This document shows positions 27,757 through 35,998 of a stretch of DNA of 64,000 nt, piece after piece. The DNA lies in NCBI RefSeq assembly GCF_010093045.1, contig NZ_CP048115.1:248001-312000 (forward strand). Direction: 5' to 3'. How positions within the stretch are numbered: position 1 is the stretch's first letter; each line of letters opens with the position of its first letter. A program made the position numbers and the translations under genes. Below the pieces are notes generated by a model, which saw nothing but the letters and a program-made list of their open reading frames with translations, did not search any database and had not been told where the DNA came from. Source of the stretch: Mucilaginibacter sp. 14171R-50. GTDB lineage: Bacteria; Bacteroidota; Bacteroidia; Sphingobacteriales; Sphingobacteriaceae.

Positions 27757-28320
27757 ATGCTTTTAAGATCAAAATATATATTATTTACCGCGATACTACT
27801 GTTGTTTTCGCCGCTTTACAAAAGTAATGGCGCCCCCACGCACCCCGACGAGCATAGCCCGCAGGTAATACGTAAGCTACTGGTTAACGCTATCAATAAC
27901 GGAAAGGTAACCGATTCGCTGTATCGTAAATTAACGGCAATTAAAAACCCTACAGCGCTTATTAACGGATACATAGGCACTTTACAGGCTTTAAAAGCAA
28001 AGCATACCTGGAACCCTTATTATAAACTGAAATATCTGAGCGATGCCGAAAAAACGTTTGCCAAAGCTGTATTCGGCGATCCGCATAATATCGAGATACG
28101 TTTTATGCGGTTTTCGGTAGAGCATAATGTACCCGGATTTTTGGGCTATACTAAAAACCTGGTGGCCGACAGGGAGGAGATCATCAAACAGTTAGACCGG
28201 AAACATTCTTCCCCGGCAGATGAAACACTCGTTAAAACCATCGTCACCTTTCTGCTCGATTCAAAAAGATGCTCCCCTGCCGAGCAAATCAAACTATCAC
28301 AGCATTTAGCTTCCCTGTAA
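27757..28320 (+). CDS. Exported protein of unknown function in the carotenoid operon
   Basis: A 187-aa protein that I do not recognise. A Lys/Arg start and a hydrophobic core (ILFTAILLLFSPLY) predict a signal peptide cut after about residue 26. The rest is alpha-helical in character, with a conserved-looking WNPYYKLKYLSDAEKTFAKA near residue 82 and EIRFMRFSVEHNVPGFLGY near residue 112. It lies 22 bases after crtB, and its stop is immediately followed by the lycopene cyclase ATG. The operon position suggests a role linked to carotenoid synthesis or placement; this is inference only. Confidence 0.75.
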   Translation: MLLRSKYILFTAILLLFSPLYKSNGAPTHPDEHSPQVIRKLLVNAINNGKVTDSLYRKLTAIKNPTALINGYIGTLQALKAKHTWNPYYKLKYLSDAEKTFAKAVFGDPHNIEIRFMRFSVEHNVPGFLGYTKNLVADREEIIKQLDRKHSSPADETLVKTIVTFLLDSKRCSPAEQIKLSQHLASL

Positions 28321-29001
28321 ATGAAATACACCTATCTTATCATCAATGCGCTTACTGTATTTTTTCCGGTGGTGCTGTCGTTTGATAAGCGGGTGGCTTT
28401 CGCCAAAAACTGGAAATTTATATGGCCCGGGATGGGAATAACTGGTTTGCTGTTTTTGTTTTGGGATGTGCTATTCACCATTCACGGCGTTTGGTCGTTT
28501 AACGATGAATATATTGTCGGCATAAAATTGCTGGGCCTGCCGCTGGAAGAAATCCTATTTTTTTTAACGGTGCCCTTTGCCTGTATTTTTATTTACGCCT
28601 GTTTAAATTACTATGTTAAATGGCAGCCAAGCCCGGTTTTGGCAAGGGTAATATCTAATTTACTTATCGGTATGGCTGTAGCTTTATTGGTTGCTAACTA
28701 TACCCGGTTATACACAGCAATAACCTTTGGCCTGCTTGCAGTATTGCTTGCACTGTTATTATATCTTTTTAAAGTTGATTGGCTAAACAGGTTTTACGTA
28801 GCATTCGCCGTATCGCTTATCCCCTTCTATATTGTTAACGGCTTACTAACGGCCATACCGGTTGTGCTTTATAACAATGCACAAAATATGGGCGTAAGGG
28901 TAGGCACCATCCCGTTTGAGGACCATTTTTACAGTATGGCCTTATTGCTGATGAATGTAGGTTCTTTTGAATATTTTAAGAACCGTAAAACCCTTGCCTA
29001 A
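28321..29001 (+). CDS. Lycopene cyclase, fused CrtYc-CrtYd type
   Basis: A 226-aa integral membrane protein with about six to seven helices and two copies of the lycopene cyclase domain. The first domain carries LPLEEILFFLTVPFACIF near residue 77. The second carries TIPFEDHFYSMALLLMNVG near residue 197. The P-E-E/D motif in each repeat is the family signature. It forms beta-ionone rings on lycopene, giving beta-carotene. Its first codon follows the previous gene's stop directly, and its stop overlaps the next ATG by one base (TAATG), so it is tightly coupled on both sides. Confidence 0.92.
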   Translation: MKYTYLIINALTVFFPVVLSFDKRVAFAKNWKFIWPGMGITGLLFLFWDVLFTIHGVWSFNDEYIVGIKLLGLPLEEILFFLTVPFACIFIYACLNYYVKWQPSPVLARVISNLLIGMAVALLVANYTRLYTAITFGLLAVLLALLLYLFKVDWLNRFYVAFAVSLIPFYIVNGLLTAIPVVLYNNAQNMGVRVGTIPFEDHFYSMALLLMNVGSFEYFKNRKTLA

Positions 29002-29240
29002 TGACGCCGGACCTGCCTGAATATACCAAATTTCAACTGGCGCTGCGTAACGGGCAGGATAAGCCCCAGATATGGGTAGCTTACAGAGGTATTATCTACG
29101 ATGTGACCGAGAGCCGCCTTTGGCGAAATGGTAAGCATTACGAGCATTGGGCCGGCCAGGACCTGACCGATGAACTGCCGGATGCGCCGCATACCGAAAC
29201 CGTTTTTGAAAAGTTTACAGCTGTGGGGAAGCTGTCGTAA
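29001..29240 (+). CDS. Small cytochrome b5-like heme-binding protein
   Basis: A 79-aa soluble protein made of one cytochrome b5-like domain. YRGIIYDVTESRLWRNGKHY near residues 28-47 matches the family core. H46, H49 and H64 (in HYEHWAGQDL and DAPHTE) are candidate heme ligands. A heme- or steroid-binding fold is likely; actual heme content is not proven. Its ATG overlaps the lycopene cyclase stop, so it is coupled to carotenoid genes. It could feed electrons to the CrtZ hydroxylase encoded nearby (inference). Confidence 0.8.
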   Translation: MTPDLPEYTKFQLALRNGQDKPQIWVAYRGIIYDVTESRLWRNGKHYEHWAGQDLTDELPDAPHTETVFEKFTAVGKLS

Positions 29241-29252
29241 TCCTCAAACGTG

Positions 29253-29340
29253 GCGTCATTGCGAGCGTAGCGTGGCAATCTTCGACATGCAAATACGCCA
29301 ACTTTTCTATCGAAGATTGCTTCGTACCTCGCAATGACGC
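29253..29340. repeat. Dispersed palindromic repeat, copy A
   Basis: GCGTCATTGCGAGCGTAGCG (left) and TTCGTACCTCGCAATGACGC (right) are the outer parts of an inverted repeat of about 30-base arms; CAATCTTCGA and TCGAAGATTG form the inner parts. It lies between the convergent cytochrome b5-like gene and the sigma factor gene. Related copies are at 31278-31361 and 37664-37735. Confidence 0.85.
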
Positions 29341-29353
29341 ACGGTGAAACAAA

Positions 29354-29379
29354 AAAACCCGCCCGAAGGCAGGTTTTCT
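29354..29379 (-). terminator. Terminator after the sigma factor gene
   Basis: On the minus strand AAAACCTGCC-TTCG-GGCGGGTTTT forms a stem with one mismatch, followed by a T run. It lies 21 bases past the sigma factor stop. Confidence 0.7.
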
Positions 29380-29399
29380 ATATATATGTTGAGTTTATT

Positions 29400-29936
29400 T
29401 TAGTTTTCGGCATATACCGGTTTTGCAATACCATTGTCGTAAGCTTTCAAATTCTTTTTAAGCAATTTGCGGGCTACGTGGATGCGGGTTTTAACAGTAC
29501 CAATAGGTATGGTTAAATGGTCGGCTATCTCATGGTATTTGTGGCCCTCAAAGTACATGGTGAATGGCACGTAGTAATCTGATGGCAACCTGTCTAAAGC
29601 GCGTTTTATATCGTCCATAACAAACTTAGCTTCGCCCTGGTTTTTGGTAGAGCTGAATACCAGGTTCGGAGATGATATCTCATCGCTTTTGGTAACAAAA
29701 GTGCTCATTTTAACAAAACGGCGATAGTTATTGATGAAGGTGTTTTTCATGATGGTATATAACCATCCTTTTAAATTGGTGCCTTCTTTAAACTTGTTGT
29801 AGTAAGTTATAGCTTTCAACATTGTATCCTGAACAAGGTCGTTAGCATCATCTGCGTCGTGGGTAAAGTGTAAGGCGTATGACCTTAGCGAAGTCGCCTG
29901 ACGTAATACAAGGGTGTTAAACTCAATCTTTGTCAT
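29400..29936 (-). CDS. ECF-type sigma-70 family RNA polymerase sigma factor
   Basis: A 178-aa extracytoplasmic-function-type sigma factor. The frame is open twelve codons further, but MTKIEFNTLVLRQATSLRSY from the ATG at 29936 is the better start. Region 2 shows DDANDLVQDTMLKAI and LKGWLYTIMKNTFINNYRR (promoter melting and -10 reading). Region 4 shows LPSDYYVPFTMYFEGHKYHE followed by a helix-turn-helix near residues 140-165. No anti-sigma gene is next to it. It lies between carotenoid genes but on the opposite strand, so a role in carotenoid control is possible but unproven. Confidence 0.92.
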   Translation of the reverse strand: MTKIEFNTLVLRQATSLRSYALHFTHDADDANDLVQDTMLKAITYYNKFKEGTNLKGWLYTIMKNTFINNYRRFVKMSTFVTKSDEISSPNLVFSSTKNQGEAKFVMDDIKRALDRLPSDYYVPFTMYFEGHKYHEIADHLTIPIGTVKTRIHVARKLLKKNLKAYDNGIAKPVYAEN

Positions 29937-30208
29937 TCTGTTAATGTTTTGTATTGAGTAGTAGGCAAACATGATACCACTTATAGAAAGTCATTCGGAA
30001 TAAGATAAGCCTTGAGCCAGATGCGAAACACCGGTAGGAAAATGACAATGGTTTATTTTATATAGTTAAATGCTTGTTATTAAGATTTTTACAGCTAAAA
30101 TAAACCAAACGTAGTTGTTATGTAAACTATTTTAAATTTCTAAAACAATTGTTTACTTAACTGACTGTAGATGAGTAACGTGCAAAATTATATTCTTAAT
30201 TAAGTTAA

Positions 30209-31228
30209 TTAACTTATAATATTCACCTCGCGTTGTAGGGTAACGCCAAATTTAGTGTACACACTGTCTATGATTTGCGACGAAAGACTGTACACTTCTT
30301 CGCCCGTTGCCCCGCCGTGGTTAACTAAAACCAGGGCCTGGTTCTTCCAGGTGCCGGTGTTTCCAACGGTTTTTCCCTTCCAGCCGCATTGTTCTATCAG
30401 CCATCCGGCGGCCAGTTTGTGCAACCCCTCGCCTGCGGGATAATTAACTACGTCAGGAAATTGCCCCTGCAGCAGGCGGAACTGCACATCGCCGATAACC
30501 GGGTTTTTAAAAAAACTACCTGCATTGCCAATAGTTGAAGGGTCGGGTAATTTAGATACCCGGATATGCGACACTACTTTCGATACATCCTCGATAGTAG
30601 GGTTACTGATGCCACGGTTGGCCAGTTCCTGCTCTATAGCACCATATTTTAAATTGATGTTAGGTTTAAGCGACAGGTGGAACTTTACCGATACAATAAT
30701 ATACTGCCCTGCCAGTTCTGATTTGAACACACTTTCGCGGTAGCCGAATTTACAATCCTCTTTAGTAAACGTGCGGAAAGTGCCTGTAGCTATTTCAAAC
30801 GCGCGGCAGCTTGCAAAAACATCCTTCAGTTCTACCCCGTAAGCGCCAATATTTTGTATGGGCGACGCCCCTACCGAACCCGGTATCAAACTCAGATTTT
30901 CCATACCGGCATAGTTGCGGTCAACACAAAAGTTCACCAGGTCGTTCCAAACCTCACCGGCGCCAACCTCCACAAAAACATCATCGTGACTGATGCGGTG
31001 CTCTATCCCGCGAATATTCATGCGGATAACCAGCCCTTCAAAATCCTTTACCAGCAGCATATTGCTGCCGCCGCCAACAACCAGCCGGTTCATGTGCGCC
31101 CATTGCGGGTCGGCAAAAAGCTCGATCAACTCGTCCTCATGGCTTATTTCGGCAAAGTAGCGGGCATTGGCATCAATACCAAACGTGTTGAATTTTTTTA
31201 GCGATACGTTTTCCTGTATTTGCAGCAT
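30209..31228 (-). CDS. murB: UDP-N-acetylmuramate dehydrogenase (MurB, type I)
   Basis: FAD enzyme that reduces UDP-GlcNAc-enolpyruvate to UDP-MurNAc for peptidoglycan. The open frame runs back to 31324, but that extension lies largely in a dispersed repeat (31278-31361), so the ATG at 31228 is preferred, giving 339 aa. The FAD-binding loop VVGGGSNMLLV is at 50-60 and PGSVGASPIQNIGAYG at 116-131. The catalytic Ser238 lies in GNAGSFFKNP, and a terminal Glu lies in LQREVNI. It matches the type I length. It is transcribed toward the sigma factor gene. Confidence 0.95.
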   Translation of the reverse strand: MLQIQENVSLKKFNTFGIDANARYFAEISHEDELIELFADPQWAHMNRLVVGGGSNMLLVKDFEGLVIRMNIRGIEHRISHDDVFVEVGAGEVWNDLVNFCVDRNYAGMENLSLIPGSVGASPIQNIGAYGVELKDVFASCRAFEIATGTFRTFTKEDCKFGYRESVFKSELAGQYIIVSVKFHLSLKPNINLKYGAIEQELANRGISNPTIEDVSKVVSHIRVSKLPDPSTIGNAGSFFKNPVIGDVQFRLLQGQFPDVVNYPAGEGLHKLAAGWLIEQCGWKGKTVGNTGTWKNQALVLVNHGGATGEEVYSLSSQIIDSVYTKFGVTLQREVNIIS

Positions 31229-31277
31229 GGGACGATGAATTGGAATGGTGGCGAATTTCGGAATTTTAATTGAAATC

Positions 31278-31361
31278 GTCATTGCAAGGTACGAAGCTAT
31301 CTTCAAAAGAAAAGCTGGCCACAAGCATGTAGAAGATTGCCGCGCTACGCTCGCAATGACG
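31278..31361. repeat. Dispersed palindromic repeat, copy B
   Basis: CGTCATTGCAAGGTACGAAG and CGCGCTACGCTCGCAATGAC (plus G) are the ends of an imperfect inverted repeat of the same family as copy A. It fills the gap between the crtZ stop and the murB start and explains the spurious upstream extension of murB. Confidence 0.85.
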
Positions 31362-31369
31362 TGCCGGAA

Positions 31370-31807
31370 TTATCTAAACCACTTCTTCCCTACTACCAAC
31401 AACCCAAATTCTTCCGAAGGAAGCTTCTCAGTTGATTTATGGTGTATTTTATGCGCCCGGCGGATGGCGGATAAGTAACGGTTATTGCTTTTGAAGGCCT
31501 TAAATCGGTTATGAATAAACCAATCGTGGAAGATGAAGTAAATGCAGCCGTAGGTACTGATGCCGGCACCTATCCAAAAGCGGTAATTTAAATCGATATG
31601 CCCTACCCACATCAGCCATAAGGCAAGCGCCGCGAAGCCAATACTGAACAAATCATTGAGCTCGAACCAGCCGTGGCGCTGCTGATGGTGTGTTTTATGG
31701 ATAAACCAAAGCGGCCCGTGAAACAGATACTTATGCATCGCCCAGGAGAGCAACTCCATGGTAGCGATGGTAAGGATAATGATACCGATGTTGCTAAGGA
31801 CTTGCAT
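31370..31807 (-). CDS. crtZ: Beta-carotene hydroxylase (CrtZ-like)
   Basis: A 145-aa membrane di-iron hydroxylase of the fatty-acid-hydroxylase/sterol-desaturase family. It should add 3-OH groups to beta-carotene rings, giving zeaxanthin. The His boxes are present: H25xxxxH30 (HKYLFH), H37xxHH (HKTHH), H94xxxxH99 (HDWFIH) and H119xxHH (HKIHH). It is separated from the other crt genes by the sigma factor and murB, on the opposite strand to crtB. lpd follows upstream across a word hairpin. Confidence 0.9.
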   Translation of the reverse strand: MQVLSNIGIIILTIATMELLSWAMHKYLFHGPLWFIHKTHHQQRHGWFELNDLFSIGFAALALWLMWVGHIDLNYRFWIGAGISTYGCIYFIFHDWFIHNRFKAFKSNNRYLSAIRRAHKIHHKSTEKLPSEEFGLLVVGKKWFR

Positions 31808-31810
31808 TTA

Positions 31811-31876
31811 GTTGGCAGTTAAAAGTTTGCAGTTGGCAGGGCAGCTTGCAAACTACACCGCCAACTGCAAACTTCT
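31811..31876. repeat. Word hairpin between lpd and crtZ
   Basis: GTTGGCAGTTAAAAGTTTGC plus AGTTGGCAG (left arm) and CTTGCAAACT ... CCGCCAACTGCAAACTT (right arm, extending into the lpd stop) are inverted repeats of the word AGTTTGCAGTTGGCAG. The fold spans the whole gap between the lpd stop and the crtZ start. Confidence 0.75.
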
Positions 31877-33279
31877 TAAATATGTATAGCCCTATTCTCC
31901 GTAGCCGCTAAGCAGGCTTCACGCATGGCTTCGGTGTAGGTTGGGTGGGCGTGGCTGGCACGGGTTACATCCTCGGCACTGGCGCGGAACTCCATAGCGA
32001 TAACCGCCTCGGCGATCATATCGGCAGCGCGCGGACCAATCATGTGCACACCTAAAATTTCGTCGGTAGCGGCATCAGCCAAAACTTTTACAAACCCATC
32101 CAGGTCGCCGCTGGCACGGGCACGGCCACTCGCCTTGAACGGGAACGACCCTACTTTATATTTTGTACCTGCTTCTTTCAGTTGCTCCTCGGTATAACCA
32201 ACGGCGGCAACTTCAGGCCAGGTATAAACAACACCAGGTATCAGGTTATAGTTAATGTGTGGCTTCTGTCCGGCAATCAGCTCGGCAACAAAGGTGCCTT
32301 CATCTTCGGCCTTGTGGGCAAGCATAGCGCCTTTAATTACGTCGCCAATGGCGTAAACACCTTTAACGCTGGTTTCAAGGTGCTCGTCAACCGTAATTTT
32401 ACGGCCACGCTCTTCAACGGTGATGCCTATTTTGTCAAGGCCAAGCCCATCAGTATAAGCAACACGGCCTACAGCAACCATACAGTAGTCGCCTTTAAGC
32501 TCTTGTTTTTCGCCTTTGGGGTTATCAAATGTAACGGTAACTTCTTTGCCTTTGGCAGTAGCGCCTGTAACTTTATGACCCAGGTAAAACTCCATGCCCA
32601 GTTTTTTCAACACTTTTTGCAGCTCCCGGCCAAGCGCTTTATCCATCGTGGGGATAATGCTGTCCATATATTCAATTACCGATACCTTGGCGCCCAAACG
32701 CGCGTAAACCGACCCCAGTTCCAAACCAATAACACCACCGCCTATCAGTATCAGGTGCTTTGGTATCTCGGTAAGGGTTAAAGCCTCGGTTGAAGTGATA
32801 ATACGTTTTTTATCGATCTTCAGGAAAGGCAGGCTTGACGGTTTTGAACCAGTGGCAATGATCACCTTTTCGGTGGTTAGCTCAGTGGTTTTACCGTCAG
32901 CAGCTGTAACAATAATGGTATTTTTATCTTTAAACGACCCTACACCTACGTGTACGTCAATCTTGTTCTTCTTCATCAGGTAGGTGATACCGCTGGTATT
33001 GGCATCAACAACTTCCTGTTTGCGTTTAATCATCTGGCCAAAATCAACACCCAGGTTATCCAGTTTTATACCATGCGCAGCGAAGGCATGGGCAGCGTTA
33101 TGGTAATGTTCGGATGAATCTAACAGCGCCTTCGAGGGGATACAACCCACGTTAAGGCAGGTACCGCCAAGGGTGTTGTATTTTTCTATAATGGCGGTTT
33201 TCATACCCAATTGGGCGCAGCGGATAGCCGCCACATAACCACCCGGACCAGAACCTATAACGATAACATCATATTGCAT
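31876..33279 (-). CDS. lpd: Dihydrolipoyl dehydrogenase
   Basis: FAD/NAD enzyme (E3) that reoxidises dihydrolipoamide in the pyruvate, 2-oxoglutarate and glycine cleavage complexes. Length is 467 aa. The FAD motif VIGSGPGGYVAAIRCAQLG is at the N-terminus. The redox disulfide lies in GGTCLNVGCIPSKALL near residue 38. A second NAD motif is LILIGGGVIGLELGSVYARL near residue 176. The C-terminal HAHPTYTEAMREA supplies the catalytic His. No E1 or E2 gene is adjacent. Confidence 0.97.
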   Translation of the reverse strand: MQYDVIVIGSGPGGYVAAIRCAQLGMKTAIIEKYNTLGGTCLNVGCIPSKALLDSSEHYHNAAHAFAAHGIKLDNLGVDFGQMIKRKQEVVDANTSGITYLMKKNKIDVHVGVGSFKDKNTIIVTAADGKTTELTTEKVIIATGSKPSSLPFLKIDKKRIITSTEALTLTEIPKHLILIGGGVIGLELGSVYARLGAKVSVIEYMDSIIPTMDKALGRELQKVLKKLGMEFYLGHKVTGATAKGKEVTVTFDNPKGEKQELKGDYCMVAVGRVAYTDGLGLDKIGITVEERGRKITVDEHLETSVKGVYAIGDVIKGAMLAHKAEDEGTFVAELIAGQKPHINYNLIPGVVYTWPEVAAVGYTEEQLKEAGTKYKVGSFPFKASGRARASGDLDGFVKVLADAATDEILGVHMIGPRAADMIAEAVIAMEFRASAEDVTRASHAHPTYTEAMREACLAATENRAIHI

Positions 33280-33298
33280 AGCAGTGTATTTTGGTGGT

Positions 33299-33306
33299 CA
33301 AAGTTA
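33299..33306 (-). promoter_or_regulatory. -7 promoter element upstream of lpd
   Basis: On the minus strand TAACTTTG (TAnnTTTG) lies about 20 bases before the lpd start. No -33 box is evident. Confidence 0.4.
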
Positions 33307-33485
33307 AGGAATGTTTGCAGGCTTATAAATAGGTAATTTATTAAATGTGGTGGGGTTGACAAAGGGGATTTAGAAATGAATTGATTATAATATGTATTGT
33401 TTGATCTTTTCCAACTAACCATGGTGTTACCTGCGCAATTGTCTGAACCTTGATTTGCTTGATTATATGATTGCTTGATTTTCCC

Positions 33486-33860
33486 TTAGGCCATTTTGTT
33501 ACTGTGGACGCGTTTGAATTGCAAACTTTTTGATCCAAAATTTATTAGCAAGCCTATTTCTATATTATAAGCTTCAAGATAATTCATCGCCTGTGCTAAA
33601 TGGACTTCTTCTAATTGGATAATTGCTTTTAGTTCAACCATAATGGCGTCTTCAATAAAAAAATCAACCCTGCGCGCCTCAAGATCAATACCATCGTAAT
33701 AGATAACCATGTCGAGTTCCCTCGCGTATGCCAAGTCGGCTTTTGATAGCTCGATTGCCAGCGCACGCTGATAAATTACTTCTTGAAAGCCATTACCCAA
33801 AACACCATGTACTTTCATTGCACAACCAATAATTTTCTGCGTCAAGTCCGCATGTTTCAT
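33486..33860 (-). CDS. GxxExxY-family protein
   Basis: A 124-aa protein of the GxxExxY family, named for a motif seen here as GNGFQEVIYQ near residue 22. The strand pattern DMVIYYDGIDLEARRVDFFI and DAIMVELKAI, ending with LLINFGSKSLQFKRV, is typical. The D...ExK arrangement (DFFIEDAIMVELKAI) resembles PD-(D/E)XK nuclease-like cores, but no activity is established. ATG 33860 is preferred over a longer frame. It is a lone gene between lpd and a secreted hydrolase. Confidence 0.85.
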   Translation of the reverse strand: MKHADLTQKIIGCAMKVHGVLGNGFQEVIYQRALAIELSKADLAYARELDMVIYYDGIDLEARRVDFFIEDAIMVELKAIIQLEEVHLAQAMNYLEAYNIEIGLLINFGSKSLQFKRVHSNKMA

Positions 33861-34028
33861 TAAGCAATGTACCAATTTTACTCACTTAGTCAAGTGAAGA
33901 AATCCTATTAATCCTTAAATCAAGCAAATCATGGTTCAGAAAATCGTCGCCTTTGTAACACTCTTATCACGCTTAGCATTTTTGCAATATACTTAGTAAA
34001 TTACGCCATCACTCAAATACTGACCATC

Positions 34029-35894
34029 ATGAAAAAACTCTCCGCATTATTAATTGTAATGGCTGTGGCTTGCAGTTCGTTATTTGCACAAAGCAACTAC
34101 GTTAAAGAGCATTACACCAAAAGGGATGTATACATCACCATGCGCGATGGGGTAAAGCTTTTTACCTCTATCTACACGCCAAACGATGCATCAAAAAATA
34201 AAAAATATCCCATTATGATGCAGCGCACCTGCTACAGCATTGCGCCTTATGGCGAAACCAAATACCCCGGCCAGTTGGGCCCCTCGAAATATATGATGCA
34301 GGAAGGATACATTTTTGTGTACCAGGATGTGCGCGGCCGCTACAAAAGCGAAGGCACCTGGACCAATATGACGCCGGCTATCGACAATAAAAAAAGCAAA
34401 AAGGATGTAGACGAAGGCTCTGACACTTACGATACCATCGACTGGCTGATAAAAAACGTGACCGGTAATAATGGTAAAGTTGGCCAATGGGGCATTAGCT
34501 ATCCGGGCTTTTACACGGCTGCCGGCATCCTTAGCAATCATCCCGCATTAAAGGCTTCATCACCTCAGGCGCCCATTTCCGATTTCTTTTTTGACGATTT
34601 TCATCACAACGGTGCTTTCATAGAAAGCTACTTTTTTACATTCCCGGTTTTTGGGGTGCAAAAAACAGACACTACCAGCAAGGCGTGGTACCAAAACACC
34701 ATGTTTAACCCCGGCACCCGCGACGGCTACCAGTTTTTGCTTGACCTTGGTCCGCTTAGCAATGCCGACAAATATTATAAAGACAACTTTTTTTGGCAGG
34801 AAACCATTAATCACCCCAACTACGACGAATTTTGGCAAAAACGCGGACTGCTGAAACACTACAATAAAGTAAAGCCGGCTGTAATGCTGGTAGGCGGCTG
34901 GTTTGATGCCGAAGATCTTACAGGCCCGCTGGCTATTTACAAAACCATCGAAAAGAAAGACCCTAACGCGTATAATACCATTGTGATGGGCCCGTTTGGG
35001 CATGGTAGGTGGTCGCGCGAGACAGGGCACACCATGCACAGCAACATTTACTTTGGCGATAGCATAGCAACCTTTTATCAAAAAAATATCGAGCAGAAAT
35101 TCTTTAACCACTTCCTGAAAGGTAATGGCGATAAAAACTCGGGCTTACCAGAGGCTTACATGTACAACACCGGTAAAAAGGAATGGCAAACATTTGATAA
35201 ATGGCCTGCTGCAGAGGCTACACACATGAAGTTTTATTTAAGCAACGATGGTAAACTGGCTTCGACCCAGCCATCTGCACCGGGCAGCACAAGTTTTGTA
35301 AGCGACCCGATGAAACCGGTACCTTACACCGAGGACAATACCACCACTATGGGCTTTACGCCTCATAACTACATGAGCGAGGATCAGCGTTTTGCAGGCC
35401 GCCGTACGGATGTGCTGGTTTACCAGACCGATGTTTTAGCTGACGACGTTACCCTGGGCGGCGAGATCATGGCAAACCTTAAAGTAGCTACCACAGGTAC
35501 CGATGCCGACTGGATAGTAAAACTCATTGACGTTTACCCGCCGGACGAAAAGAACAACCCTTACATGCCGAACAAAAACATCATCCTGAGCAATTACCAG
35601 CAAATGGTTCGTTCAGAGATCATGCCGGCACGTTTCCGCGATGGCTTTGAAAAGCCGGTGCCGATGGTCGCCAACCAAAAAACAGATGTGAACTTCCGCC
35701 TGCAGGATGTGTTGCATACCTTTAAAAAAGGCCACCGTATAATGATACAAGTACAAAGTACATCGTTCCCGCTGTATGCGCGTAACCCGCAAAAGTTTGT
35801 AGAGAACCCTTACAAGGCCAGCGAAAGCGATTACCAAAAAGCTACGCATACCGTGTTTAACGATAGTTTTATTGATGTGGAGGTTTTGAAGTAA
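34029..35894 (+). CDS. Secreted CocE/NonD-family hydrolase (X-Pro dipeptidyl-peptidase-like)
   Basis: A 621-aa alpha/beta hydrolase with a signal peptide (MKKLSALLIVMAVACSSLFA). The nucleophile elbow is GISYPG with Ser157. The Asp-containing GGWFDAED is near 289-296 and the His loop GPFGHGRWSRE has His325. The C-terminal half is a jelly-roll domain (NYMSEDQRFAGRRTDVLVYQ onward), as in X-Pro dipeptidyl peptidase and CocE esterases. It probably acts outside the inner membrane on peptides or esters such as acyl amino acids. It precedes an M1 peptidase gene on the same strand, 104 bases apart, so the pair may be involved in peptide use. Confidence 0.92.
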   Translation: MKKLSALLIVMAVACSSLFAQSNYVKEHYTKRDVYITMRDGVKLFTSIYTPNDASKNKKYPIMMQRTCYSIAPYGETKYPGQLGPSKYMMQEGYIFVYQDVRGRYKSEGTWTNMTPAIDNKKSKKDVDEGSDTYDTIDWLIKNVTGNNGKVGQWGISYPGFYTAAGILSNHPALKASSPQAPISDFFFDDFHHNGAFIESYFFTFPVFGVQKTDTTSKAWYQNTMFNPGTRDGYQFLLDLGPLSNADKYYKDNFFWQETINHPNYDEFWQKRGLLKHYNKVKPAVMLVGGWFDAEDLTGPLAIYKTIEKKDPNAYNTIVMGPFGHGRWSRETGHTMHSNIYFGDSIATFYQKNIEQKFFNHFLKGNGDKNSGLPEAYMYNTGKKEWQTFDKWPAAEATHMKFYLSNDGKLASTQPSAPGSTSFVSDPMKPVPYTEDNTTTMGFTPHNYMSEDQRFAGRRTDVLVYQTDVLADDVTLGGEIMANLKVATTGTDADWIVKLIDVYPPDEKNNPYMPNKNIILSNYQQMVRSEIMPARFRDGFEKPVPMVANQKTDVNFRLQDVLHTFKKGHRIMIQVQSTSFPLYARNPQKFVENPYKASESDYQKATHTVFNDSFIDVEVLK

Positions 35895-35998
35895 TAGATC
35901 GCGATCATGAAAATCCCCGCCTGTAATTGCGAGGGGCGGGAAGGAAAGGGCGTTGGACCTACGCTGCAATTACTTATTTAGAAATTGAAAAATAAAAA

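Noticed and set aside
25286..31807. A complete carotenoid island acquired as one mobile unit
   Set aside because: No integrase, transposase, flanking direct repeats or tRNA attachment site is seen, and murB and the sigma factor are interleaved.
33486..33860. GxxExxY protein as part of a restriction or defence system
   Set aside because: There is no partner gene (helicase, methylase, toxin) nearby; neighbours are lpd and a secreted hydrolase, so a defence role has no support.
34560..35111. A 183-codon frame antisense to the CocE-like hydrolase
   Set aside because: The sense frame contains the whole conserved hydrolase; the antisense product shows no domain or start context.
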